31,777 bases of DNA from Sulfuricystis sp964478415 (GCA_964478415.1 CAYZII010000016.1:1-31777), one strand, 5' to 3'; counted from the stretch's first letter, positions 19,987 to 28,195 are shown. Notes: generated from the sequence alone by a model not told the origin. Numbers and translations: made by a program.

Positions 19987-20523
19987 TCAGGTTTCAAGAA
20001 CTTCGAGGGCGTCGCCGATTTCCTGCAGCAGTTTTTCCTGGAACATCAACTCACGCACCAGCGCGCCGGCGCTCTCATAGTCGCCAGCCTCCAGCGCCGC
20101 CTGCAATGCCGCATAGTCTTCACGGATCGCGCGCCGCAATTGACCTTCGCGTGCTTCCAGCGCCGCCACATCGCCGGCGGCCTTGGCCTCGGCGACCGCC
20201 TCGCGCCATTCCATCTGCTCCTGCAGAAATTCGAGCGGCATCGCGGTGTTGGTTTCCAGGTGCACGTCATGACCGGCAAGCTTGAGCAAATACTGCGCCC
20301 GCCTGAGCGGATTTTTCAGCGTCTGCCAAGCTTCATTGACATACGAGGTCATCTGCATCGCCAGACGCTTTTCGGCCTCGGAGCGATGGGCGAAGCGATC
20401 CGGATGCACCTCGGCCTGCAGCTGGCGATAGCGCGCCTCAAGCTGAGCGGGATCGAGCACCTGACTGCGCGGCAGACCGAACAGCGTGAAATAGTCCTGC
20501 TGAAGATCGATGGCCAGACTCAT
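19987..20523 (-). CDS. hscB: J-domain co-chaperone HscB
   Basis: A 178-residue protein with an N-terminal J domain (DYFTLFGLP... and the HPD motif at His40-Pro41-Asp42) and a C-terminal helical IscU-binding domain (about 85-175). It stimulates HscA ATPase and presents IscU. Its ATG shares one base with the iscA stop (TGATG). Confidence 0.97.
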   Translation of the reverse strand: MSLAIDLQQDYFTLFGLPRSQVLDPAQLEARYRQLQAEVHPDRFAHRSEAEKRLAMQMTSYVNEAWQTLKNPLRRAQYLLKLAGHDVHLETNTAMPLEFLQEQMEWREAVAEAKAAGDVAALEAREGQLRRAIREDYAALQAALEAGDYESAGALVRELMFQEKLLQEIGDALEVLET

Positions 20524-20846
20524 CAGACGCTGAAACTCTCACCGCAGCCGCATTGACCCTTGACATTCGGGTTGTTGAACTTGAAGCCTTCGTTCAAACC
20601 TTCTTTCGCATAGTCGAGCTCGGTGCCGTCGAGGTAGGGCAGACTTTTCGGATCCACAAGCACCTTGACGCCATGACTTTCGAACACGATGTCCTCGGGC
20701 TCGATGCCATCGGCGAACTCGAGCTTGTAGGCCATGCCGGAACAGCCGGAGGTCTTCACGCCGAGGCGGATGCCGACACCCTTGCCGCGCTTAGCGAGGA
20801 ATTTCGTGACATGCCGGGCGGCATTTTCGGACAGGGTGATGGCCAT
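20523..20846 (-). CDS. iscA: A-type Fe-S carrier IscA
   Basis: A 107-residue A-type carrier with the three conserved cysteines Cys35 (SGCSGMAY), Cys99 and Cys101 (QCGCGESF). It carries assembled clusters or iron to target proteins. The start at 20846 (MAITLSENAARH) is the family start; an earlier in-frame ATG is unconserved. It is 4 bp from iscU and coupled to hscB. Confidence 0.97.
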   Translation of the reverse strand: MAITLSENAARHVTKFLAKRGKGVGIRLGVKTSGCSGMAYKLEFADGIEPEDIVFESHGVKVLVDPKSLPYLDGTELDYAKEGLNEGFKFNNPNVKGQCGCGESFSV

Positions 20847-20850
20847 CGCT

Positions 20851-21234
20851 TCACTCCGCGTGCTTCTTCTTGTAATCGGCCACCGCCGCCTTGATCGCAT
20901 CCTCGGCGAGGATCGAGCAGTGGATTTTCACCGGCGGCAGCGCCAGCTCTTCGGCGATCTGCGTATTTTTGATCGCGAGCGCCTCGTCGAGCGTCTTGCC
21001 CTTGACCCATTCGGTGACCAGCGAGCTCGAGGCGATCGCCGAACCGCAGCCGTAGGTCTTGAACTTGGCATCCTCGATGACGCCGTCCTTATTGACCTTG
21101 ATCTGCAACTTCATCACGTCACCGCAGGCCGGTGCGCCGACCATGCCGGTACCGACGCCCTCCTCGTCCTTCGGGAAGGAGCCGACGTTACGGGGATTTT
21201 CGTAGTGATCGAGTACTTTTTCACTATAGGCCAT
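20851..21234 (-). CDS. iscU: Fe-S cluster scaffold IscU
   Basis: A 127-residue scaffold with cluster ligands Cys37 (APACGDV, with Asp39), Cys63 (YGCGSA) and Cys106 (HCSILAED), and the HscA recognition motif LPPVK at 99-103. IscU receives sulfur from IscS and builds [2Fe-2S] and [4Fe-4S] clusters. It lies 25 bp after iscS. Confidence 0.98.
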   Translation of the reverse strand: MAYSEKVLDHYENPRNVGSFPKDEEGVGTGMVGAPACGDVMKLQIKVNKDGVIEDAKFKTYGCGSAIASSSLVTEWVKGKTLDEALAIKNTQIAEELALPPVKIHCSILAEDAIKAAVADYKKKHAE

Positions 21235-21259
21235 GATGGGTCCTCCATGCTTTGCAGAA

Positions 21260-22474
21260 TCAGTGCGCAGCCCACTGCACCGTCGACAGATCGATGCCTT
21301 CGAGGTGCATCTCCCACAGCGGCGAGAGCTCGCGCAGCTTGCCGATCTTTTCGTGCAGCAGTTTGATCGTGAAATCGATTTCCTCCTCGGTGGTGAAGCG
21401 GCCGAGGGTGAAGCGGATCGAACTGTGCGCCAGTTCGTCGGAACGACCGAGCGCGCGCAGCACGTAGGAAGGCTCGAGCGAAGCCGAGGTGCAGGCCGAA
21501 CCTGACGAGACGGCGATGTCCTTGACCGCCATGATCAGCGATTCGCCTTCGACGAAGTTGAAGCTGACATTGAGATTGTGCGGCACACGATGTTCCATGT
21601 CGCCGTTGATATAGACCTCCTCGATGTCCATGATGCCCTTCAGCAGCCGATCGCGCAGCATGCGGATGCGTTCGTTTTCGGTTGCCATCTCCTCACGTGC
21701 GATCCGGAAAGCCTCGCCCATGCCGACGATCTGATGCGTCGGCAAGGTACCGGAACGTAAGCCCCGCTCATGGCCGCCGCCGTGCATCTGCGCTTCCAGC
21801 CGCACGCGTGGTTTGCGGCGCACGAACAACGCACCGATCCCTTTCGGGCCATAGGTCTTGTGCGCCGAGAAGGACATCAGATCGATCTTCAGCTTGGCCA
21901 GATCGATCGGCATCTTGCCGGTCGCCTGCGCGGCATCGACGTGGAAGAGCGTGCCGTTGTCACGGCAGATCTCGCCCAGTTCGGCGATCGGCTGGATCAC
22001 GCCGATCTCGTTGTTGACCGCCATCACCGAGGCGATCACGGTGTCCTTGCGCAATGCCTGCTTGAATTGCTCGACGGTGATCAGACCGTTTTCCTGCGGT
22101 TGCAGATAAGTCGCCTCGAAGCCCTGGCGTTCCAGTTCCTTGACGGTGTCGAGCACCGCCTTATGTTCGGTGGCGACGGTGAGGATGTGCTTGCCCTTGG
22201 TCGCGGCATAGAAATGCGCCGCGCCTTTCAGGGCGAGATTGTTTGATTCAGTCGCGCCGGAAGTCCAGATGATTTCCTTCGGATCGCAATTGACCAGTGC
22301 GGCGACCTGCTCGCGCGCCTCTTCGACGGCTTTTTCCGCCTCCCAGCCGAAAGCGTGGGAACGCGAGGCCGGATTGCCGAACTTTTCGGTCAGATAGGGA
22401 ATCATCTTTTCGGCGACGCGTGGATCGACCGGTGTGGTCGCCGAGTAATCGAGGTAGATGGGCAGTTTCAGCAT
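21260..22474 (-). CDS. iscS: Cysteine desulfurase IscS
   Basis: A 404-residue PLP enzyme with His104 (ATEHKAV), Lys206 forming the Schiff base (SAHKTYGPKG) and catalytic Cys328 in the flexible loop SSGSACTSASLEPSYVLRALG. Length, the MLKLPIYLDYSATTPVDPRV start and the C-terminal SPLWEMHLEGIDL match canonical housekeeping IscS. It supplies persulfide sulfur to IscU and to tRNA thiolation. It is preceded by a second, divergent desulfurase in the same operon. Confidence 0.98.
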   Translation of the reverse strand: MLKLPIYLDYSATTPVDPRVAEKMIPYLTEKFGNPASRSHAFGWEAEKAVEEAREQVAALVNCDPKEIIWTSGATESNNLALKGAAHFYAATKGKHILTVATEHKAVLDTVKELERQGFEATYLQPQENGLITVEQFKQALRKDTVIASVMAVNNEIGVIQPIAELGEICRDNGTLFHVDAAQATGKMPIDLAKLKIDLMSFSAHKTYGPKGIGALFVRRKPRVRLEAQMHGGGHERGLRSGTLPTHQIVGMGEAFRIAREEMATENERIRMLRDRLLKGIMDIEEVYINGDMEHRVPHNLNVSFNFVEGESLIMAVKDIAVSSGSACTSASLEPSYVLRALGRSDELAHSSIRFTLGRFTTEEEIDFTIKLLHEKIGKLRELSPLWEMHLEGIDLSTVQWAAH

Positions 22475-22491
22475 AGAAATGAGCTCCGGTG

Positions 22492-23682
22492 TCAGGTGCG
22501 AACGGCCAGGGGCTGCGACGCACTGGCCAAGGATTGGAGTTGCGAAACGGTATCACCGAGCGCGCGCAGGAAGCCGGTGACATCCGCGATCGTGTTCTGC
22601 CGGCCGAAGCTCACCCGCACTGCGCCGCGGGCCAGCGCGGGCTCGATGCCCATCGCCAGCAGGACATGCGAAGGTTCCGGATTCGCCGACGAACAGGCAG
22701 CGCCGCTGGCCACCGCAAAGCCGGCGCGGTCGAGTTTTGCCACCAGCGTCTCGCCATCGAGGCCGGGCAGCGAAAAATACACGGTATTCGGCAAACGCTC
22801 CGCGGCGGCAGCGAAAATCCTCGCGCCCAGCGCGGCCAGCCCTTCCTCGAGCGTGCGGCGCAAATGGAAAAGATGCTCACGCGTCGTGGCGAGTGCATTG
22901 ACGGCTTCTTCACAGGCGACGCCGAAACCGACGATCGCCGGCACGTTCTCGGTGCCGGAACGCAAGCCCCGCTCATGACCGCCGCCATCGATCAGCGGGG
23001 CGATGTCGAGACGCTTGTCGATGATCAACGCCCCCGCACCTTTCGGTCCGCCGATTTTGTGTGCCGACAGGCTCATCGCATGGACGCCGGCCGCGTTGAG
23101 GCTGCGGAAGTCGAGCGGCACCTTGCCCAGCGCCTGCACCGCATCGGTATGGAACCACGCGCCACGGCCCGCCGCTTCGGCGGCCAGGGCGGCAATCGGC
23201 TGCAGCGCGCCGGTTTCATTGTTCGCATACATGATCGAGATCAGCGCCGGTCGCTCGGCAAGCGCGGTGCGATAGTCGGCGCTGGCGACACGGCACGACG
23301 CATCGACTGCGATCTCACGCACCCGCCAGCCGTGGCGGCTCAACGCTTGGGCCGGCTTGCGCACGCACGGATGTTCGATCGCGGAGATCGCAATCGTGCC
23401 GGCGGGCAGAGAAGCCGCCGCGCCCTTGATGAACAGGTTGTTCGCTTCCGAACCGCCACTGGTGAAAATCACCTCGGTCGGATGCGCGCCGACCGCATGG
23501 GCGACACGCTGCCGTGCCTCGTCGAGCGCACGCCGCGCCGCACGGCCGTATTCGTGGCGGCTCGACGCATTGCCATAACGCTCGGAAAAATACGGCAGCA
23601 TCGCGGCGAGCACGCGCTCGGCAACCGGTGTCGTGGCGTTGTGGTCGAGATAGACCGGCGCGAACATGGTTCCGTTGTGCAT
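22492..23682 (-). CDS. Second cysteine desulfurase (NifS/IscS-like paralog)
   Basis: A 396-residue group I cysteine desulfurase with His104 (AIEHPCV), PLP Lys209 (SAHKIGGPKG) and catalytic Cys330 (SGAACSSANPEPSHVL). All catalytic residues are kept, so it is likely active. By eye it is clearly divergent from the neighbouring IscS, lacking the CTSAS loop and the IscS C-terminal tail used to dock IscU. I therefore infer a different sulfur acceptor or condition. The start is taken as ATG 23682, overlapping the iscR stop (TGATG); ATG 23667 is the alternative. It lies 17 bp before iscS. Confidence 0.9.
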   Translation of the reverse strand: MHNGTMFAPVYLDHNATTPVAERVLAAMLPYFSERYGNASSRHEYGRAARRALDEARQRVAHAVGAHPTEVIFTSGGSEANNLFIKGAAASLPAGTIAISAIEHPCVRKPAQALSRHGWRVREIAVDASCRVASADYRTALAERPALISIMYANNETGALQPIAALAAEAAGRGAWFHTDAVQALGKVPLDFRSLNAAGVHAMSLSAHKIGGPKGAGALIIDKRLDIAPLIDGGGHERGLRSGTENVPAIVGFGVACEEAVNALATTREHLFHLRRTLEEGLAALGARIFAAAAERLPNTVYFSLPGLDGETLVAKLDRAGFAVASGAACSSANPEPSHVLLAMGIEPALARGAVRVSFGRQNTIADVTGFLRALGDTVSQLQSLASASQPLAVRT

Positions 23683-24170
23683 CAGGCGGTGGCCAAGGGT
23701 GCTGCGCGACGTCCCGGGCCTGCCTTGCTGACCTTGACCGGCCGCATGTCGTCGGCACAGCCGGTGAGCTTCTGCTGGCGCACCAGATCCTCGAGGCTCA
23801 CCGAGCTCAGATACTCGTGCATGCGGGCATTCAGGCTCATCCACAGATCGTGGGTCATGCACGGATGATCGTCATGACAATTGCCCCGGCCGCCACAGTT
23901 CGTCGCATCGAGCGGCTCATCGACAGCGCTGATGATGTCGGCCACCGACACATCCGCGAGCGGCTTGGCCAGCGTGTAGCCACCGCCGGGGCCGCGCGTG
24001 CTCACCACCAGATGATTGCGGCGCAGCTTGCCGAACAGCTGCTCGAGATAGGAAAGGGAAATCTTTTGGCGCTCGGCGATGCCAGCCAAGGTGACGGGAC
24101 CGGCATGTTGACGCAACGCCACATCGATCATCGCCGTCACCGCAAAACGTCCTTTGGTCGTCAGTCTCAT
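23682..24170 (-). CDS. iscR: Rrf2-family Fe-S regulator IscR
   Basis: A 162-residue Rrf2-type winged-helix regulator: MRLTTKGRFAVTAMIDVAL, recognition region LSYLEQLFGKLRRNHLV, RGPGGGYTLA, and the [2Fe-2S] ligands Cys92, Cys98, Cys104 and His107 exactly as in E. coli IscR. Holo-IscR represses isc through type-1 sites; apo-IscR acts at type-2 sites. GAGG lies about 7 bases before the ATG. It heads the operon below an IscR box (24228-24260). Confidence 0.97.
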   Translation of the reverse strand: MRLTTKGRFAVTAMIDVALRQHAGPVTLAGIAERQKISLSYLEQLFGKLRRNHLVVSTRGPGGGYTLAKPLADVSVADIISAVDEPLDATNCGGRGNCHDDHPCMTHDLWMSLNARMHEYLSSVSLEDLVRQQKLTGCADDMRPVKVSKAGPGRRAAPLATA

Positions 24171-24227
24171 GGAAATACCTCGTCAGGATCGCGCGTTCGA
24201 AAATCAGTCTTACAGACCGATGGTGGA

Positions 24228-24260
24228 AAGATATAGTTCCCGATTAATTTAGTCAAGTAT
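24228..24260 (-). promoter_or_regulatory. isc operon promoter with type-1 IscR box
   Basis: On the minus strand, ATACTTGACTAAATTAATCG (24260-24241) followed by GGAA matches the type-1 IscR site closely. It includes -35 TTGACT (24256-24251), a 17-bp spacer and -10 TATCTT (24233-24228). It starts 2 bp after the cysE stop. Predicted regulation is repression by holo-IscR when Fe-S demand is met. Confidence 0.85.
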
Positions 24261-24261
24261 T

Positions 24262-25014
24262 TCAATCGACGATTTTCGACAAACGGTTGGGATCGAATTT
24301 GTCGGCAGTAGCCACTTCATCCTCGAGCGAGATGCCGGCCCGTTCGATCGACTTCAGCAGTGCATCGAGGCGCCGGTCGGTCTCGACGGCATGGTCGAGC
24401 AGGCCATGGATCGCAAGCGCGATCGGATCGTCCTGGTTGCGCGTCACGGCATAGGCGGAAAAACCGAGATTCTCGGCCTTTTCCTGGCGTGCCTGGGCCT
24501 GGCCGGGCTCTATGATGTGTGCCGGAATGCCAACCGCCGTGCAACCCGCCGGCACCTCGCGCACCACGACGGCGTTCGAGCCGATCTTCGCCCCTTCGCC
24601 GACCGTGATCGGGCCGAGCACCTTGGCGCCGGCACCGATGACTACGCCGCGTTCCAGCGTTGGATGACGCTTGCCCTTGTTCCAGGAAGTCCCGCCGAGG
24701 GTCACACCGTGGTAGAGCGTGCAATCGTCGCCGATCACCGCGGTCTCTCCGATCACCACGCCCATGCCGTGATCGATGAATACGCGCCGGCCGATCGTGG
24801 CGCCCGGATGGATTTCGATGCCGGTGAAGAAGCGCGTCAGGTGCGACAGCAGCCGTGCCAGCCAGCGCAAACCGCGATTCCAGAGCCAATGCGACAGGCG
24901 ATGCATCTGTATGGCATGAAAGCCAGGGTAGCAGGTCAACACTTCCCAGGCCGTGCGGGCGGCGGGATCGCGCTCGAACACGCAACGAATGTCTTCGCGC
25001 AAACGTTGGAACAT
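24262..25014 (-). CDS. cysE: Serine O-acetyltransferase CysE
   Basis: A 250-residue short-form (EpsC-like) serine acetyltransferase. A helical N-terminal part (LREDIRCVFERDPAARTAWE) is followed by a left-handed beta-helix of hexapeptide repeats with the acetyl-CoA/serine site segments FIDHGMGVVIGETAVIGDD and YHGVTLGG. It makes O-acetylserine, the direct precursor of cysteine, which is the sulfur donor for IscS. The start at 25014 (MFQRLRED) is the family start; the longer upstream frame contains the promoter. It stands just upstream of iscR, in the same direction but with its own promoter. Confidence 0.96.
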   Translation of the reverse strand: MFQRLREDIRCVFERDPAARTAWEVLTCYPGFHAIQMHRLSHWLWNRGLRWLARLLSHLTRFFTGIEIHPGATIGRRVFIDHGMGVVIGETAVIGDDCTLYHGVTLGGTSWNKGKRHPTLERGVVIGAGAKVLGPITVGEGAKIGSNAVVVREVPAGCTAVGIPAHIIEPGQAQARQEKAENLGFSAYAVTRNQDDPIALAIHGLLDHAVETDRRLDALLKSIERAGISLEDEVATADKFDPNRLSKIVD

Positions 25015-25045
25015 GGCGTGGCAATGCCTTACAAGTTTTGGGGAA

Positions 25046-25074
25046 ATTCTAGAATTCCCGATTACACCAGTCAA
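25046..25074 (-). promoter_or_regulatory. cysE promoter with IscR-box-like sequence
   Basis: On the minus strand, TTGACT (-35, 25074-25069), a 17-bp spacer and TAGAAT (-10, 25051-25046) form a near-consensus promoter 31 bp before cysE. Over the 20 bases TTGACT-n4-TAATCGGGAA it is identical to the iscR promoter except for the four central bases, so it may bind IscR. Confidence 0.75.
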
Positions 25075-25096
25075 CTTAGGTTCTTTGATCGCTGCA

Positions 25097-25861
25097 TCAG
25101 CGGCGCTTGCGATAGCGCTGACGGGTTGGCTCAACGAATGACGCCAGAAGCCCCCGCAACAGGTTGATTTCCTCTTTTTCCAGCCCGGCGCGGGCAAACA
25201 ACCGGCGCAGGCGCAGCATCAGACGCCCTGGGTTTTCTGGGTCGAGAAAGCCACTTTCCACCGCCATGCGTTCGAGCTGGGCAAGCAGGCCCTCGACCTC
25301 GTCGAGCGTCGCCGGCCCGCCAGCAGGGGCGAAACTCGGCGCTGGCGTCACGGCACCCGTAGCCGCTCCGATCGCCAGCCGCAGCTCGTAACACATCACC
25401 TGCACCGCTGCGGCGAGGTTCAGCGAAGCATAGTGCGGATTGGCGGGGATCATCGCCCAGCGGTTGCAAAAGGCGAGCTCTTCATTCGTCAGCCCGGTCG
25501 TTTCATTGCCGAACACGAGGGCCACCGCCTGCTCAGCGCAAACCGCCCGAGCGAGCTCGGTGGTACCGGCGCGCGCCCAGAGTGGCGCGGTGGCGAGATC
25601 GCGTCGGCGAGAAGTCAGCGCGAGAGCAAGTGTCACGCCCGAGAGCGCCTCGCTCAGAGAACCTACCGTCTGCGCCGCCGCCAACACATCGGTCGCGCCG
25701 GAAGCCATTGCCTCGGCTGTCGCATCCGGCAACGCTTTCGGTGCAACGAGCACGAGCCGGGAAAACCCCATTGTCTTCATCGCCCGCGCTGCGGCGCCGA
25801 TGTTGCCGGAATGACTGGGACGCACCAGCACGACGCGCACCCGATCGAAAGCATCCGGCAC
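25097..25861 (-). CDS. trmJ: tRNA (cytidine/uridine-2'-O-)-methyltransferase TrmJ
   Basis: A 254-residue SPOUT methyltransferase that methylates position 32 of tRNA anticodon loops. Signatures are RVVLVRPSHSGNIGAAARAMKTMGF, LVFGNETTGLTNEEL and the knot segment IPANPHYASLNLAAAVQV. The start is uncertain: GTG at 25861 (VPDAFDRVRVV) fits the usual N-terminal length; TTG at 25888 or 25891 would add 9-10 residues and has GGTGA upstream. It is divergent from suhB and followed by cysE. Confidence 0.93.
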   Translation of the reverse strand: MPDAFDRVRVVLVRPSHSGNIGAAARAMKTMGFSRLVLVAPKALPDATAEAMASGATDVLAAAQTVGSLSEALSGVTLALALTSRRRDLATAPLWARAGTTELARAVCAEQAVALVFGNETTGLTNEELAFCNRWAMIPANPHYASLNLAAAVQVMCYELRLAIGAATGAVTPAPSFAPAGGPATLDEVEGLLAQLERMAVESGFLDPENPGRLMLRLRRLFARAGLEKEEINLLRGLLASFVEPTRQRYRKRR

Positions 25862-25878
25862 CCCTGTGCTCGAAGGAT

Positions 25879-25884
25879 TAGAAT
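25879..25884 (+). promoter_or_regulatory. suhB -10 element candidate (TAGAAT)
   Basis: TAGAAT at 25879-25884, followed by TC, stands 28 bases before the suhB ATG. No good -35 is visible at 16-18 bp. The same octamer TAGAATTC precedes two tRNA genes in this window. Confidence 0.35.
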
Positions 25885-25912
25885 TCAACAATTTTTCACC
25901 GCAGATTCCACC

Positions 25913-26719
25913 ATGCACCCAATGCTCAACACGGCCATCAAGGCCGCCCGCCGCGCTGGCAGCATCATCGCGCGCGCCAGCCTCGACCTGGGACAGATCA
26001 AGGTCGGCGTCAAACGGCAAAACGATTTCGTCACCGAAGTAGACCGCGCCGCCGAGGCCGCGATCATCGAGATCCTGCGCGAAGTCTATCCGAGCCACGC
26101 GATCCTCGCCGAGGAGTCTGGTCACAGCAGCCATCCTGGCGATGCCGAATATCAGTGGATCATCGACCCGCTCGATGGCACCACCAATTTCATCCATGGC
26201 TTCCCGCAATACGCGGTTTCGATCGCGCTGGCCCACCGCGGTGTGCTGACCCACGCAGTGGTATTCGACCCGAACCGCAACGAACTATTCACCGCCAGCC
26301 GGGGTGCGGGGGCCTACCTCAATGACAAACGCATCCGCGTGAGCCGCTGCGCGAAGCTCGAGGATGCGCTGCTTGGTACTGGTTTTCCCTACCGGATGTT
26401 CGAACATGCCGATACCTATCTGGCGATCTTCAAGGAGATGACGCGACGCTCGGCGGGCGTGCGCCGCCCCGGCTCCGCCTCGCTCGATCTGGCCTGGCTC
26501 GCCGCGGGCCGTATCGACGGCTTCTGGGAATTCGGCCTCTCGCCATGGGACATGGCCGCCGGCGCCTTGTTGATCCTCGAAGCCGGCGGTCTGGTCAGTG
26601 ACCTGTCCGGCGAAGGCAACTATCTGGCCACCGGCAACATCGTCGCTGGCACGCCGAAGGTGTTCCATCAGCTCCTGCTGGCCGTCCAGCAGCATCGGAC
26701 CCCAAAATTGCAGGCCTGA
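25913..26719 (+). CDS. suhB: Inositol-1-monophosphatase SuhB
   Basis: A 268-residue Mg2+-dependent phosphatase. The N-terminus MHPMLNTAIKAARRAGSII matches SuhB. Metal motifs are EESG (about 65-68), IDPLDGTTNFIHGFP (about 83-97) and LSPWDMAAGALLILEAGG. Besides inositol phosphatase activity, SuhB in E. coli binds RNA polymerase as part of the rRNA antitermination complex. The frame is open upstream but ATG 25913 is the conserved start. It is divergent from trmJ. Confidence 0.96.
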   Translation: MHPMLNTAIKAARRAGSIIARASLDLGQIKVGVKRQNDFVTEVDRAAEAAIIEILREVYPSHAILAEESGHSSHPGDAEYQWIIDPLDGTTNFIHGFPQYAVSIALAHRGVLTHAVVFDPNRNELFTASRGAGAYLNDKRIRVSRCAKLEDALLGTGFPYRMFEHADTYLAIFKEMTRRSAGVRRPGSASLDLAWLAAGRIDGFWEFGLSPWDMAAGALLILEAGGLVSDLSGEGNYLATGNIVAGTPKVFHQLLLAVQQHRTPKLQA

Positions 26720-26753
26720 CCCGTACGGCACGGCATGCACTCGGGCCCATGCG

Positions 26754-26781
26754 TTGACATGAGCGAATCGATTGGTAGAAT
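26754..26781 (+). promoter_or_regulatory. tRNA-Gly promoter
   Basis: TTGACA (-35, 26754-26759), a 16-bp spacer and TAGAAT (-10, 26776-26781) lie 12 bp upstream of tRNA-Gly. The -35 is perfect consensus. It probably drives tRNA-Gly and the tRNA-Cys 65 bp downstream. Confidence 0.8.
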
Positions 26782-26793
26782 TCGCCGCTCGTT

Positions 26794-26869
26794 GCGGGAG
26801 TAGCTCAGTTGGTAGAGCGCAACCTTGCCAAGGTTGAGGTCGCGAGTTCGAGACTCGTTTCCCGCTCCA
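26794..26869 (+). tRNA. tRNA-Gly (anticodon GCC)
   Basis: 76 nt cloverleaf including encoded CCA. Acceptor GCGGGAG pairs with TTCCCGC, the anticodon arm is CAACC-TTGCCAA-GGTTG with anticodon GCC, and the T arm is GCGAG-TTCGAGA-CTCGT. Confidence 0.97.
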
Positions 26870-26934
26870 GATTTCGGGTGAGCGGCCACTGGCCGGTCAT
26901 CCCATCCGGCGGTCTGTCGGGTTGAACCAGACAA

Positions 26935-27008
26935 GGCGCGGTAGCAAAGCGGTTATGCACCGGATTGCAAATCCGAGTAGGTCGGTTCGACTCCGGCCCG
27001 CGCCTCCA
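26935..27008 (+). tRNA. tRNA-Cys (anticodon GCA)
   Basis: 74 nt cloverleaf with encoded CCA. Acceptor GGCGCGG pairs with CCGCGCC, and the anticodon arm CCGGA-TTGCAAA-TCCG carries GCA. It ends 2 bp before the 3' end of the oppositely oriented amidohydrolase gene. Confidence 0.97.
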
Positions 27009-27010
27009 GT

Positions 27011-28195
27011 TCACTTCTCCTTTTCCAGCGCCTTTTCGACCAGCCGCACCCAGTAGCGGATGCCCGTGGCGATGATTTCGTCATTGAAATCGTAGCGCGG
27101 GCTGTGCAGCATGCAGCCCCCCTCGCCGGGCCCGTTGCCGAGCCAGACATAGCAGCCGGGAACCACGCGCGAGAGAAACGCGAAATCCTCTGCCCCCATG
27201 CTCGGCTTCAGATGCGTCAGCACCTGCTCGGCGCCCACCACCTGGCGTGCCACTTCGCGGCAAATGAAGCTCGGTTCGGCAGCATTGATGGTTGGTGGAT
27301 AGCCGCGCTCATAGCGCAACTCGATGCGCACCCGGTGCGTCGTCTCGATGCCGGTGCATACACGTTGCAGGCCTGCTTCGAGCTGATCCTGCAGTTCGGG
27401 CCGGAAACAACGCACCGTGCCGCCCAGCACCGCACGTTCCGGCAGGATGTTGTCGGCGTGGCCGGCAGCAAAGCGCGTCACACTGACGACGGCCGCCTCG
27501 AGCGGGTCGATGCTGCGGCTCACCAGGGATTGCACCGCCTGCACCAGTTCGGCACCCGCCAGGATCGCATCGCTGCCCTGATGCGGCATCGCGGCATGGG
27601 AACCCCGTGCGTGGATGGCAATCTCGAAGCGATCGGCGCCGGCCATCACCGGCCCTTCCAGCACCGCGATGCTGCCGGCGGGCAGCCCCGGCCAATTGTG
27701 CAGACCGAACACCATCTGCATCGGAAAACGCTCGAACAAGCCTTCCTCGACCATCACGCGCCCACCGCCCTCGTGTTCTTCCGCGGGCTGGAAAATGAAA
27801 TAGACGTAGCCATCGGCATGAAGATGCCCGGCTTGGTGCAATCTGACGAGCGCCTCGGCGGCACCGAGCAGCATCGCCGTATGGCCATCGTGGCCGCAGG
27901 CATGCATGCGCCCCTCATGACGCGAGCGATGCGGAAAAGTGTTGAGTTCAGGCAAAGGCAGGGCATCCATGTCGGCACGCAGCCCGATTGCCCGTGCGCC
28001 TTCGCCCAGACGCAGACGCGCAACGACGCCCGTCTTGGCGATGCCCATAAAGACTTCCAAACCAAGCCGCTGCAACTCGGATGCAACCAAATTCGACGTA
28101 CGCACCTCTTCGAAGGCCAGCTCGGGGTGTGCATGCAAATCGCGCCGCAACGTCGCGATCCGGCCGGCCAGTTCGGGCAGGAAATCCAGCTTCAT
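27011..28195 (-). CDS. M20-family metal-dependent amidohydrolase (hippurate/N-acyl-amino acid hydrolase type)
   Basis: A 394-residue M20D peptidase-family amidohydrolase. Visible are RRDLHAHPELAFEE, the metal site MHACGHDGHTAMLLGAA, FQPAEEHEGGGRVM, a dimerisation domain in the middle, and SMGAEDFAFL near the C-terminus. Members cleave N-acyl groups from amino acids (hippurate, N-acetyl-diaminopimelate, indoleacetyl-amino acids); the substrate cannot be fixed. The start at 28195 has a strong GGAGG site; the longer frame upstream has none. It is divergent from nnr, with 43 bp between starts. Confidence 0.92.
   Translation of the reverse strand: MKLDFLPELAGRIATLRRDLHAHPELAFEEVRTSNLVASELQRLGLEVFMGIAKTGVVARLRLGEGARAIGLRADMDALPLPELNTFPHRSRHEGRMHACGHDGHTAMLLGAAEALVRLHQAGHLHADGYVYFIFQPAEEHEGGGRVMVEEGLFERFPMQMVFGLHNWPGLPAGSIAVLEGPVMAGADRFEIAIHARGSHAAMPHQGSDAILAGAELVQAVQSLVSRSIDPLEAAVVSVTRFAAGHADNILPERAVLGGTVRCFRPELQDQLEAGLQRVCTGIETTHRVRIELRYERGYPPTINAAEPSFICREVARQVVGAEQVLTHLKPSMGAEDFAFLSRVVPGCYVWLGNGPGEGGCMLHSPRYDFNDEIIATGIRYWVRLVEKALEKEK

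Noticed and set aside
18828..20285. 485-residue plus-strand open frame across hscA and hscB
   Set aside because: Antisense shadow of two canonical genes; His/Arg-rich composition typical of reverse-frame reading.
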